Translations under genes and position numbers: made by a program
Source of the DNA: Paraconiothyrium sp. Pb-2020
Lineage: Eukaryota > Ascomycota > Dothideomycetes > Pleosporales > Didymosphaeriaceae
Assembly (NCBI GenBank): GCA_022419385.1
Contig: JAJUBI010000007.1
Location: 1,645,768-1,709,767, forward strand
Length of the DNA: 64,000 nt
Direction: 5' to 3'
The notes under the pieces: model-generated
Databases searched by the model: none
What the model was told of the DNA's origin: nothing
The model's input: only the letters and a program-made list of their open reading frames with translations
In this document: in pieces, positions 24,215 through 34,868 of the stretch
How the letters are laid out: each line of letters begins with the position of its first letter
Numbering within the stretch: the first letter of the stretch is position 1

Positions 24215-25046
24215 TTTGGCGGCTGTATGGAGGGAAGAGCTCTAGATAGCCAGGGAGAGCATCTACGCGCACGAAAGGACGGGTCAGCTATGAGGTTGCA
24301 GCGAGGGGAGATTCCTTGGTACTCGCGTACATTAAGCAGGTATAGCTAAACTGTAACCTTGGTTGCGGATGCTGCTGCTAGAGTCTATGAATACAGAGAA
24401 AAGCACTTGATCAGGACGCCGCTGACAGACGGCTTCTCCTGCTGAGTGGCCTGTTCTTGAGAGGTGTTCGAAATGTGCGTGAGCGACTCCCATGCAATCT
24501 CACCATGAATCGTGGACCCCTGCAAGCCCGGAGGCATGGGCCCAGCGTCCCCACCCGAGGCTTAGCGTTGCGGACTGCCGCGGGAGTTTGCTTCTGCTCT
24601 CCAACGGTCGTCTCGTCAATTCATCGTTAGATCAGCCTTGCCAGGCATACAGTCTATGCGGCGACAAACAGCCTCTGTCGCCCTCGTTGCTCCTTGTGGT
24701 TTCGCCATCTTGCGCCGTACTGTGTAGCACGGTCTCCACTGATCAGCAACCCCCTGAGCAGCGCATCGGACATCATCAATGAGCATCAACCCCCCGCCTT
24801 ATGAGGTACTAAGCTAGACAACACGCTGCGCAATGCAACGCCGTCACCGTCACGAATTGTACACTGAAGCCAAACGCGGATTGACTGGGTCCCAAAGGCG
24901 ACTGTCGCAACATCATGACGATGCGTGAACTGCCGATTGCGAACCTCGGCCCACTCCAAACCCCACCATCACTGATGTCTTCAGAGTTGTCCAACTAACC
25001 CTCCCACTTACTGTGACAGCATCCAGCATCTATACTCAATCCCTCA
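24215..25046. other. Divergent promoter region of phospholipase D and hydrolase genes
   Basis: The two genes are transcribed away from each other and share these 830 bases. No ORF is credible. I could not single out TATA or other motifs with confidence. Confidence 0.4.
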
Positions 25047-26099
25047 ATGGCAGCGACCAACAACCCTCTCGAGGGCAACCCGGCCGACCTGCCCGCCATC
25101 TCCATCCAAACCTATACAATCGCCGGCATCCTCACCCACGTCCACGGCCTCTCGGAACTACCCCCCGCAACTTCCACCGTCGCCTGCCTATGGCTCCTGC
25201 ATCCGCGCCTCCAGACCGCCGAGAAGATGGCGCCAATAGCCACCGCTATCGTATCCGCCTGGAACGCCCGCATACACTCCGGACGTGCGGGCAAGAATGT
25301 CCCAGGTCTCATCGCCGTCTCGTTCGATCAGCGCAACCACGGCACCCGATTAGTAGATAAGCTACACAACGAGGCATGGAGACAGGGCAACCCGCGCCAC
25401 GCACAGGACATGTTCGGATGCATCCACGGCACCGCGGCAGACACCAGCCAAATCATGGACCACCTCACATCGTACATCTTTACCTCGCCGTCCTCGCCCC
25501 AGATCACACAGCACTTCGTGCTTGGCATATCGCTCGGCGGCCACGCAGCCTGGCATTGCATACTTGCCGAGCCTCGGATAACGGCTGCGGTAGTTGGCAT
25601 CGGATGTCCCGACTACACACGTCTGATGGCCGATCGCGCGCGTCTTTCCAAGCTGGAATCGTACACCTCGAGCACACCGCCGGGCGCTGCCTTCTTGGGT
25701 AGCGCAGACTTCCCCCGCGCACTGCAAGAGGCCGTTGCGCAGTACGATCCTGCGGGGCTCCTGCTACCGGGGCAGTTCAATCCCACGGGTGCAAACCCCG
25801 AAGTCGGCAAAGCAGCGACGGACAGAATGAAGGTGCTCCTGCGCGAGCGACTGCACGGGAAGCGGATCCTGAATTTGAGTGGGAAGGATGACAAGCTTGT
25901 CCCGTACGCGGCGGGCGAGGCATTCTTGAATATAATCAAGCAGGCACTAGATGAGGAGCCAACCCTAGACGTGACGTTCGAGGATGTATTATTTCCTGGC
26001 GTGGGGCATGCGTTCCCGCCGGCGATGGTGGAGAAATCAGCCGACTGGATATGTGGAATGTTGGAGAATGGGGAGGGTCCTGTCACTAGTAAGATATAG
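25047..26099 (+). CDS. Alpha/beta-hydrolase (serine hydrolase)
   Basis: This is a single-exon gene of 350 aa. The nucleophile elbow GISLGGH places the catalytic Ser at 162. The acid is probably Asp281 or Asp282 in SGKDDKLVP, and the His is 321 in PGVGHAFP, so a complete triad is present in the canonical order. The FDQRNHGTR segment near residue 95 is the usual strand-4 turn. There is no signal peptide, so it is probably cytosolic. The fold is shared by esterases, lipases and peptidases of the prolyl-oligopeptidase-like group, and the substrate cannot be told from the sequence. The start is the first in-frame ATG after the divergent promoter. Confidence 0.85.
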   Translation: MAATNNPLEGNPADLPAISIQTYTIAGILTHVHGLSELPPATSTVACLWLLHPRLQTAEKMAPIATAIVSAWNARIHSGRAGKNVPGLIAVSFDQRNHGTRLVDKLHNEAWRQGNPRHAQDMFGCIHGTAADTSQIMDHLTSYIFTSPSSPQITQHFVLGISLGGHAAWHCILAEPRITAAVVGIGCPDYTRLMADRARLSKLESYTSSTPPGAAFLGSADFPRALQEAVAQYDPAGLLLPGQFNPTGANPEVGKAATDRMKVLLRERLHGKRILNLSGKDDKLVPYAAGEAFLNIIKQALDEEPTLDVTFEDVLFPGVGHAFPPAMVEKSADWICGMLENGEGPVTSKI

Positions 26100-26526
26100 G
26101 CAGCTGTTGTAAGAATGGCGATACAGGTACTTTAAATGGTACAGAGCTGCGTATTACACAATCTATCGTAACTAACATTCGACCGGAACACCTGTGATCT
26201 CGAGCTCAAAGGCAGAACAAGAGTAGCACGATACGTCTGATACATGTTATTCTTCACAGCCTCAATTTTATCTATCCTACTTGTCAGCCAAACCATAATT
26301 GACCACCCCTCGGTACAAAGAGCATTACAAAATCAAGACTACGACCACTCGAGCGATGCCATGCCCAAGGTATACAACGCCGTGAATATGCGAAAACCAA
26401 AGTCGAAGACCCATTTCCTTTTCATGGCCTCATGAACCATACCCCTGTAACGTCATACCCCTCCGGTGACAAGCAAAACGCCCAAGAAACTCCAACGCCA
26501 AATTGCCGTCATGGGCACAGATTCGT
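26100..26526. other. Intergenic between convergent genes
   Basis: These are the 3' flanks of the hydrolase and of the large disordered protein. They contain short open frames only and nothing recognisable. Confidence 0.4.
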
Positions 26527-29500
26527 CTACTGGCTTTTCCGCGCGCCCCTCGTCCTCTTCGCCACATTCGTCTCTATCTCCATCTGCTTCTCCCACTCCT
26601 CTCGTTTCGCAGAAGCCTGCCTCGTCTGCCGCTTTGTGTGTGTCTGAGCTGAGGACGGTCGCGGAGTCTCTTCGTCGTCGTCGGCCGCCTCGGTGGACTT
26701 GCGCTTACGACCGTTTGGCGGCTTGAAGCCGAACTTGCTCCTTTTTGTGGCAGCTTCTGATGTATTGCTGCTGGCAGTGGCAGGAGACTTCGGTAGGGGT
26801 GCTTTGGCTGGCGTCTGTGCTGTAATCTTTCGGGGGGCTGGCTTGGATACGGTGGTCCTTGGGGTCTTTGGTGCCTTCGCGAGTGTTGCCGTCGCCTTGC
26901 GCTTCGCCTTGGCCTGAGATACAGGAGCGGTGCCATCCGTCGCTGCATTCGGCTCTGCATCTACGAGAATCTCTTCTTCTTCGTGTGTTTGTACGGCTCC
27001 TTGCACGGGGCTCGTATTAGCAGGGGTATCTCCGACTCTTCTACTATTTACATCCCCTCGTGTTACTCTCTTACCAAGCCATAGGTAGTCAGTATTGAGA
27101 GCCCAGTAGCGGGGACGACTTGAAGTGGTCTGGTGGGTGGTAGACGCAACTTTTGCCGTGGAGGCGGTGTGCTCCTTACCATCCTGTAGCAGGGTTAGTT
27201 TACCGTGTATAAATTGCAAGTCATTGTGCGACGGGTGCTTACCATTTCGGCCTCAGTATCATCCCGGTCTATTACTTCCTCCTCTAAGGCATGCCGTGTC
27301 GGCTTCTTCCCTCTTCGACTCTTAGACGGTGCCCCTAGCTTAGTGTTACCTTTGCTACGGGGCGTAGTCGTCGATGCCTCACCGGACATTTTCTTTTGTT
27401 TCTTCTTAGCGGGAGCTTCGTAATCAGATCCTGAACTTTCCTCTTGCTGGTACTCTACATTAGCGTCAGGATTAGCCCTTGCCTTTTTGTTCGTAGCTGG
27501 GTGCATTCGTTTCATGGGCACAGCTTTAGGAGTACTCTGCTGAAGCGTAGCCTCGATATACGCCTCAAGGTCGGAAAGTTCAGACTCAGGTGAAGAAAGC
27601 GACTCGAGTGACTCGTCTTTTGTAGGAACGTGAAGGGATTCGGGCGTTCCATGCGATGAATCCTGCGTTGAGACTGGTAGAAGCGCATCTGCGGGTTCTG
27701 CCTGTAAACCATCCTTGAAAGATGCTTCCGCGCCAAGAGAAGTATCTGACTCCGAATAACATGTCTCAACGGGCAGCGCACCTGTTGCTGGCCCTGATGT
27801 GTATGGCGATGGGGGCAAGTCGAGCTGTTGCTCTAGTAATGTTCCTGCCCACGGCGAACTTTGATCATGTCGAGGAACAGCCATCGCAGTAGGGTACGAC
27901 GGGGCTATTGTAGAAGAAGATGCGGCCGCCGCCGCATGCTCTTCTAGGCCAGGTAGCAAAGGCTGAGGTGTGTTTGCCACCGAGTTTGCAAGGGTTCCTT
28001 CCTGTCGTAGCACGGCAGGTAAATTGGGCGACTCCTCACCTGACACGGAAAGTCCACTGGGAGTCTTCTCAGGCGTAGCATGATCTGCAACACTGCCATT
28101 TTTGTCTGATGATTTTATCTCGGAATAGTTTCCCGTATCGTCAGGTACCTGTGGCTCGGCCATAGCATTCCCTAAGGTTGGTGCTGGTGCCATAGGCCTA
28201 CCTTCTACAGGGCTTGCGTCGTCGTAGCTGCCGTCGCGTGATGCCGCGTTCCAGATTTGGGACCTGATCTTCAACTTGAAGGGGCTACGTTGTACCTCGC
28301 GATCTGGTGAAAATGAGGAGACGGTGTCTTCGCCGGGTACTCCGGCCTCTTCAGATTTAGTCATGGAATTACTTTCGTTAGCATCTTGGGTATCCCTAGG
28401 CAGTTTCACCTCGTCAGACGGAAGCAACGCTTGCTTTAGGCTGTTCTGCTGCGGTAAATGTGTGTCCTTTGCAGGCTCGGTATGCTGCGACTCGTGCCAT
28501 TCGTCTGTGTCTTTTGAGGTAGGATTAGAGTTGCTTTGGACAGTGAGGTCCATCCCCTCGCTTTTGACACCCATATGATTATGCTCAGCCTTTGACTCAT
28601 TGCTGCACGATCCTTGCGCGAAAACGTTTTGCTGCGTTATCTTGATCTCTCCGCCAGGGGACACACCGTGCGACTCCTTTTGGAGCAACGGCACCAGAGA
28701 GACCTCGTATACTGCAGCATCAGTTTCTTTTTGGATACCTACGTCCACGTTGTCATTTCTATCACTCATGTTGATTTCCTTCGTGAGCGCTACCTCGGTG
28801 GACGATTCTTGCTTTGAAGCGTTATGCTGCGGCGACTCTCGGTCGACCTTTTCGTTTCTATCCCTCATCTTAATGGCTTCCGTGAGCACGACCTCGGTGA
28901 ATGAACCTTGCTCTGGAACGTCATGCTGCTGCAGCTGTGGGGCGACCTCAGGAGGACTAAAGGGCAGCTGGTCCTGCAATGACGGCACGAACGATCCTTC
29001 GCTTGCGACAGAACGGCCAACACCGTCGGCATCCACCTGATGCTCGACCGAAGCCTTGAGACCATAGTTAGGCGCCGACTCAGATGTATTTGATGGAAGT
29101 GCCGGAGCCTCAGTCGAGCTCACTACCTCACTGAGATACCCCTCCAACAGTGTTGCAGTTGGGCTTCTTTGGTCCGCCGAGTTGAATCCCGCCAACACTT
29201 GGGCCGCAAAGTCATCATCGTCATCGTGCAACGTTGGCTGAATTGGGTTATCGTTCGCAGTAATTTCGCTGCTGTTGCTCACAGCGTTTGTATCCGCTGG
29301 TGAGGCTTGGGCGGGCATGTTCACTGACTCAGCAGTTTCGGGAAGTGGGCAGGTTACGTCGGTTTCTTTATCATGTTGTTGTTCGTTCGGTTCAGACTCC
29401 TCCGGATAATAGTCGAAAAGACTGTCCCAATCGTTTGATTCGGTTTCATCAGCAGTAACATTGGTCTCAGGTTGGGCCTCAGTGAGAGTTCCCTGGTTTT

Positions 29501-30647
29501 TTGGCATTTGTCTTTCGATTGGTCTATCAGCACCGAGCTGGTCCACTGCCGTGTTACTCGGTGTGGCGGCACGGTCAGGCCCGTGTAACGGCGGGATGGC
29601 TTTGAGGTTTAAAACAGGGGACTAACGTGAGATTAGCGAGAGGATGAAAACAAAGTACTGGAGTGGTGAATTGTCCATGCCATTCTGAGGCGGGCAGCAT
29701 TCAGAATCAAGTTGACAAAGGGTGTTACTTACCTGTACGAGTAGCTTCGCGTGTCCCTCAATCGCCCCCTGCATGTCTTCGACACCGGATGCCTTCTCAG
29801 CGAAGCTATCATGCTGCAGCATCGAGTCTGCCGCACCCTTGTTGCTAAGTAGCGTGCTTGATAACGATGGGTGCGCAATCGGCTCGCGGGTATCAGCAGC
29901 TTTGAGCGGCATTGTAGAGATGATAACTCCCGGGGTAACGGTGTCCAACCATGGTGGACTCTCGGTCCATGGCGGTGAGCTCTCTATGCCATTTTCAGAG
30001 GCTTTGGGTAGTATTGGGGACAGCAGACTCGGCGCAGCTGGCCCCTCGCGATGTAAAGACCGCGGTAGAGATGCGCATATCAGCGCACTGGTTGTTGGTC
30101 CGGCGTGTAGGAGCCCTTCGTCAAAAGACAGCTCCGCTTCGATGTCGTCGACGCCTAGGGACGCGCTGTGCGGGGAACCTTGCGATGCGGCATCTGACAG
30201 CAGAGTCTCTGTTTGCCATTCCTCAACCGCATTTATCGATTGTTGCACCTCCCTATAGGCTTCGTCTTGTTTGCGCTGTACCTCTGAGGTGGACCGTCCC
30301 CATTCGTAGCTTTCGATGGCGGTCAGCCCTTCTTTCCACGTACAAGAGAGCAAGCCGTCCGCATATTCGTAGAATTCTGGAGGGTAGAGGCCATCCTCGA
30401 TGCGGCCGCCAGCTGTGGAAGAGACATGAAGCGGGAGTGGGTCATCGAGCTGTTTTACACTTGGGGAACCAGATGCCATAGCCTCCAAGAGCTTGCGCGT
30501 TGAGTAGTCCAGTTTTTCTTTGCCTAAATCATGGTCAAAGTCCTCATCTCGCAAAGAATAGGGATCACTTGTAGTTGGTGTGATGGGATGAGACAGGGCT
30601 GTAGAGCCCTCCGCTCCAATTCGTAGACCAGATGGCCACGACGCCAT
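26527..30647 (-). CDS. Large disordered, nuclear-type protein of unknown function
   Basis: I do not recognise it. Exons 30647-29733, 29621-27243 and 27183-26527 join in phase 0 and give 1316 aa. Intron 1 is 111 nt (GTAAGT...CGTTAG) and intron 2 is 59 nt (GTAAGC, CTAAC, CTACAG). Most of the protein is acidic, Ser/Glu/Pro-rich and predicted disordered. A tandem duplication of about 33 residues lies around codons in 28745-28910 (FTEVVLTEAIKMRDRNEKVD and STEVALTKEINMSDRNDNVD). Several Lys/Arg clusters near the end (PAKKKQKK, KRSKFGFKPPNGRKRKS, KRKATATLAKAPKTPR) look like nuclear localisation signals or DNA-contacting tails. A short ordered patch, RYWALNTDYLWLGKRV, lies just after intron 2. An overlapping GTAAGA...CTAATACGAG pair in exon 3 could be a further intron but would break the good downstream frame. 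A chromatin role is only a guess. Confidence 0.75.
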
Positions 30648-32352
30648 TTAGGCTACTCTGGGCTACCTTGAGTGGGTGCGGGTGACGAACAAAAGAAACG
30701 AGTGTGTTGAATCTGATATGAAAAAGCAGGGCCACGAATTGTGGTTATGACTCGTCGCTATGGGGGCGTTGCCCCGGTTGCATGAGTGTGGTGAAGGGGA
30801 TGCTGTACCGGACGGCTGTTTTCTGGGCAGCAACAACGCGACTCACCTTACGCGACCGTGAAAAGTATCTTGGGCTGTGCAGCTACCTTCACCTCCACGG
30901 AGACTGCAGAGTGACGTCGATCCCTGCTGCCGTAGGTGAAAGAGCAACGTAGTTAGCTGGAAAAGCTGTCATAAAGAGATGAAGCCAGTTGTTGACATTG
31001 GCCTTTCAACATGACTGTGTAGAGCGGTTCGAACGAGAAACATGCACGAGCACAAGGCAAAAGAAACACGTGAATCACGTGACAATGCAATGCACCGACC
31101 CGGTGACGCTGGACCCTGCTAGGCCAAACGCCTTGATCAGGAAAAAGAATTAATTACTTAAGAGTGCCCGAGCAAGGGCGCCCCATTCGGCAGTGTTCCG
31201 AAGCTCCCGGCTCCCGTGATTCCGGTCTCTTTTCTCAGGCCGAGCTCGCGCTGAGTTCTCATTTCGTCATATCGGGATAGCATTCGAGATGGAATTGCCC
31301 GTGTCCACGGGAAGTGCCAGCACTCTTATCAATGTCAGCATCAGTCAATTTTCTCTTTTTTATCGACCTCCTACTTCTTCCCTGTATCCGTTGCGCAGCA
31401 GCAGCAGAAAAGACTCGCTGGCCAACACACAATCTAAAAGAGTTTCAGCAACACTTCGGGCCCGTGCACTATCATTGGATTCAACGGGAACGGGGACGGG
31501 AACGACAACGGGCACGCACCGCCATGCCGACAGTCACAACGAAACCAATCGTAGGCCCAACTACTTTGCAATGACAAGGATTCTGGTCCCTGAATGTCCG
31601 TCAGTTTCGGTGAGGTCCTATTGCAGGACGGGTTCTCGCGTACGTCCCGCATTGGAAGCAAATGATTGGTACAGGGATGCAATCCATTGCTGTTTATGGC
31701 GTTTCGCAAGTGGCAACAGGGATTTGAGGTGAGCAAAACAACCGGACACTGTACAAAGTGGGAGGCGCGCAAAAGATGGTGATGCAGGTTTGTGATGAAG
31801 TTGCTTGAGGCTGAGATAACCTTGCAATGGTTAGCAGGGGTCGATGACGCCAAGCTCCGATCGCACGCGTGACGCTTTGATCCGTCACCGCCGCTAAATG
31901 TTGGAACGCGCCGCGTCGTCTGTGAATACCCGATCTACAATGCGTCTTGTCGCTGTGATCTGTCCCCGGCAAGTCGCATCTTGGCGTGCGCGCGCTGTCA
32001 TTCATGACCAGCCGTCGATCAGTAAGAAATTACCTCTTGTGAAACATCAAGAGAATCACTGAACATGGTAGCATATTTCCGAGATTGAGGAGTCGAAAGA
32101 AGATGATACGTGAATCGAATTTCGCTGATTGAGGGTAAAGAGTATTGATACCAAAAGTTCAGGTGCAAGCGCATTTACAGACAACCATCCGCGGCTGAGT
32201 ATCGCGAATCCAGTATTCTATAATGTGTACAGAGGAAGATAATAACGATATACATTACAACGGCATATTTCCAAACCAAGAAAAAGAAAGATTCAACGAA
32301 ATAAAAACTCCACGGCGACCTATCAGCATGTCTCAAGTGACGCTGTATGGCT
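30648..32352. other. Intergenic, no supported gene
   Basis: This is the 5' flank of the disordered protein and the 3' flank of the Ser-rich secreted protein. Plus-strand open frames at 31289-31732 and minus-strand frames at 31434-32005 overlap each other and lack splice or domain support. I see no RNA gene. Confidence 0.4.
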
Positions 32353-33909
32353 TCAATAGTAGGCTTTGTACGTTGGCTTGGGATGGTGAATTGACTTCTT
32401 CACCGAGGATGTCGGCTTGCCGTGATGGTACCCATGCTGGGCGACATGCTTGGAGCTAGTCTTTGGCTTAGGTGTAGCCGCCTGGTATCCCTTAGTCGAA
32501 CTCGTCTTACTCTTCGTGCAACTCGAAGACGGCTTCGTAGAAGTCTTCCAAGTAGAGGCGGATTTCTTTGTGGTAGGTATAGCGGCTTTGGAGATGCTGC
32601 AGGCGACAGACTTTGTCTGTGTAGTTGTGAGAGTGTGGTTTATGGTAGTGGTCTTCTTGACGGTGATGGTTTGGGCGGAGGCGTAGCCGTTAAGCGTTAT
32701 GGTTCTGGTGATGGCCTTGGTTACGGCACTGGGGCACCCAGTGGCATACCCAAACTGCGTGAGGGTCTTGGTGATGGCTTGGGTTACGGTGCTTCCGGGA
32801 CCGGTGCCGTATTGGGTGAGGGTAACCGTCTGAGCTGCGGCAGAGTGTGTGATTGTCTTCGTCACTGCAGCTGCGGCGGATTGGGTGATTGTCTTGGTCA
32901 CACCAGCAGGGGTGGACTGAGTGACTGTCTTCGTCTGCGCCGGCGCACTTTCAGTGACAGTCTTGGTCGAGTCAGCTCCAGGCTGCGTGACAGTAAGAGT
33001 TGTGACGGCGCCAGGATGCGTGACAGTAACGGTCGAAATGGAGCCAGCGCCAGTCACTGTACGAGTTGAAGCCGCGCATGAGGACGGCGAGACCGACCTT
33101 CCAGTGGTGGTAGGCTTGACCGACGAGGAAGATGGGGCCTTGGAAGATGAGCTGGGGACATTGTAACCTGGAGTCGAAGTAGACGGCTTGGAAGACGAAG
33201 ATGCAGGCTTCACCGATGAAGAAGACGGGATGATCTTCGAGGATGAGCTAGGGACATTATAACCTAGAATCGAAGTAGACGGTTGAACGGAGGATGAAGG
33301 CTTGATAGAGGAAGAAGATGAGCTGGGGACACTGTAGCCTATTGTCGAAGAAGCCGGCTTGGTGGAAGAAGTCGGTTTAATGGACGGCGATGGAACAACC
33401 GAAGAAGACGGCCTAACGGAGGAGGACGAAGGCTTCGTGGTTGGGCCAGCGGAGCTCGGCACGTTGTACCTTGAAGTCGACGATGTCGGCTTCACTGAGG
33501 AAGAGCGGATAACTGAAGAAGAGGTTTTTACAGAGGTGCTGCTTGGGACGTTATATCTCGGGGTTGAAGAAAGTTTCTTGGCTGATGACGAAGAGATAGC
33601 AGAAGAGGCTGGTTTAATGGATGAAGAAGATTTGATAGATGAAGAGCTCGGCACATTAGAAACCACGGCCGAGGATGACTGCTTGATGGACGAAGAGCGA
33701 ACAGTTGAAGAGGATGGTTTGATGGATGACGGGGTGAATGAAGACTTTGGCGTGCTAATGGTAAGGTCAGCAATGTGTGGACAGAAGAGGGACCAGCAAT
33801 TCTTGTGGTCGTACTTATAACCGGTATCATATCCGTTGTTATAGCCTGTGTCGTACTGAGCCTCAGCAGCGGCCAAGACGACGAGAATAGCGAATGTGTA
33901 GAACTTCAT
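32353..33909 (-). CDS. Secreted Ser/Thr-rich repeat protein (cell-wall or surface type)
   Basis: A single exon encodes 518 aa. The signal peptide MKFYTFAILVVLAAAEA is followed by a Tyr/Gly-rich YDTGYNNGYDTGYKYD stretch and a short CWSLFCPH segment with two cysteines. Residues about 50-275 are Ser/Pro/Lys repeats in which a (R/G)YNVPSSS phrase returns about six times. Residues 280-430 are Thr/Val beta-type repeats built on TVTQ and KTITQ units, such as STVTVTHPGA and TKTITQSAAA. The tail is Lys/His-rich (HHGKPTSSVKKSIHHPKPTYKAYY) with no hydrophobic end, so there is no GPI signal. The composition predicts heavy O-glycosylation and an extended shape, as in fungal adhesins or wall proteins, but no named adhesin domain is visible. 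The repeats are likely to vary in number between strains. Confidence 0.75.
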   Translation of the reverse strand: MKFYTFAILVVLAAAEAQYDTGYNNGYDTGYKYDHKNCWSLFCPHIADLTISTPKSSFTPSSIKPSSSTVRSSSIKQSSSAVVSNVPSSSSIKSSSSIKPASSAISSSSAKKLSSTPRYNVPSSTSVKTSSSVIRSSSVKPTSSTSRYNVPSSAGPTTKPSSSSVRPSSSVVPSPSIKPTSSTKPASSTIGYSVPSSSSSSIKPSSSVQPSTSILGYNVPSSSSKIIPSSSSVKPASSSSKPSTSTPGYNVPSSSSKAPSSSSVKPTTTGRSVSPSSCAASTRTVTGAGSISTVTVTHPGAVTTLTVTQPGADSTKTVTESAPAQTKTVTQSTPAGVTKTITQSAAAAVTKTITHSAAAQTVTLTQYGTGPGSTVTQAITKTLTQFGYATGCPSAVTKAITRTITLNGYASAQTITVKKTTTINHTLTTTQTKSVACSISKAAIPTTKKSASTWKTSTKPSSSCTKSKTSSTKGYQAATPKPKTSSKHVAQHGYHHGKPTSSVKKSIHHPKPTYKAYY

Positions 33910-34868
33910 GTTGAAGAGTGACTAGAAATGAATGACTAGTTCAAGAGTTGCAAGACTGTTGGATGCTAGATGCCGAACTTCAGCTGTCTCGAGGAGCCAT
34001 AAGTAGATGTCTGACCTCATTATGCGCTGCGCTGAAATGAGTCCCACCGTCCAGTACGTTCAACACATCTTCTCGATTACAGCGCCTCGTAATTTCGAGT
34101 ATTCCTTTGTGGCTAAGCACATTGCTTTCTCGGGAGCCCTCAATCCACTTCTGTGTTGTCATCTGTAATCTCCCCCAGTAACAATGAAATGAATTTTTTG
34201 TTTCTTAACGAACGCTTTGTATGCGCGGGAATAACGACGGTCTAGTCTTCTGCGGGTCTGTCAAACCAGTTCGCTAAGCGGGACTCCGTCGTTTCAAAGC
34301 AACCGTGCTGTTGTACCTAAAAGACTGCCACGTGCCTGGGAAGCTCAACTCAGGAATTCGCCCTTGTGGCTTACTACATCTTTGCGCCACAATCGTTATT
34401 TTAGTGGTCGCTGTTCGAGGTGGAAATGACAGAACCCAAGATCAGTAACCTCACAAAGGGGCCCAATAACATGGACGCTATGGTCAGCTTGTAGACTTGG
34501 ATGATGGATGCATTTATGATGTTCGGTACAGCTTGTACTTCTTTATCGCTGTGGATTTACTTCCTGCTAGTAACCGCGTGTGTGGAGATTTGGACGAGCA
34601 GTACTTTGCGCCTACCAGAAACTGCCCGCCCATGTAACAATAGTACTATCAGCCATCATTAGCAGGATACATGCGACAGTAGCGATTCATGAAACCTGTC
34701 ATCGTAGCACAGTGCGGAGACAGAACAAGAGCAAGAGTGATTATAGTAGTTCTACTAATGATTGTCAGTATGGTCGTATTGAGAAACCGAGCTTATCCGG
34801 CACTTTGTTGGAAGAACACTGTCCACATTTGCTAAGCTGAATTCGGTCATTCGAGTTGAGCCTCAACT
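33910..34868. other. Intergenic, no supported gene
   Basis: This is the promoter side of the Ser-rich secreted gene and the 3' flank of the next MFS gene. Only short open frames are present, with no recognisable site. Confidence 0.4.

Noticed and set aside
23160..24245. 361-codon open frame opposite the phospholipase D gene
   Set aside because: It lies wholly antisense to the Ser/Pro/Arg-rich N-terminus, whose biased codons open the opposite strand; it has no domain.
29622..30647. A separate 341-codon gene next to the disordered protein
   Set aside because: A GTAAGT...TTAG intron (29622-29732) joins it in phase to the next exon, whose apparent start is a GTG, so the two are treated as one gene.
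32422..33820. Open frames of 150-215 codons opposite the Ser-rich secreted gene
   Set aside because: They are low-complexity mirror images of the repeats; the signal peptide and repeats are on the minus strand.
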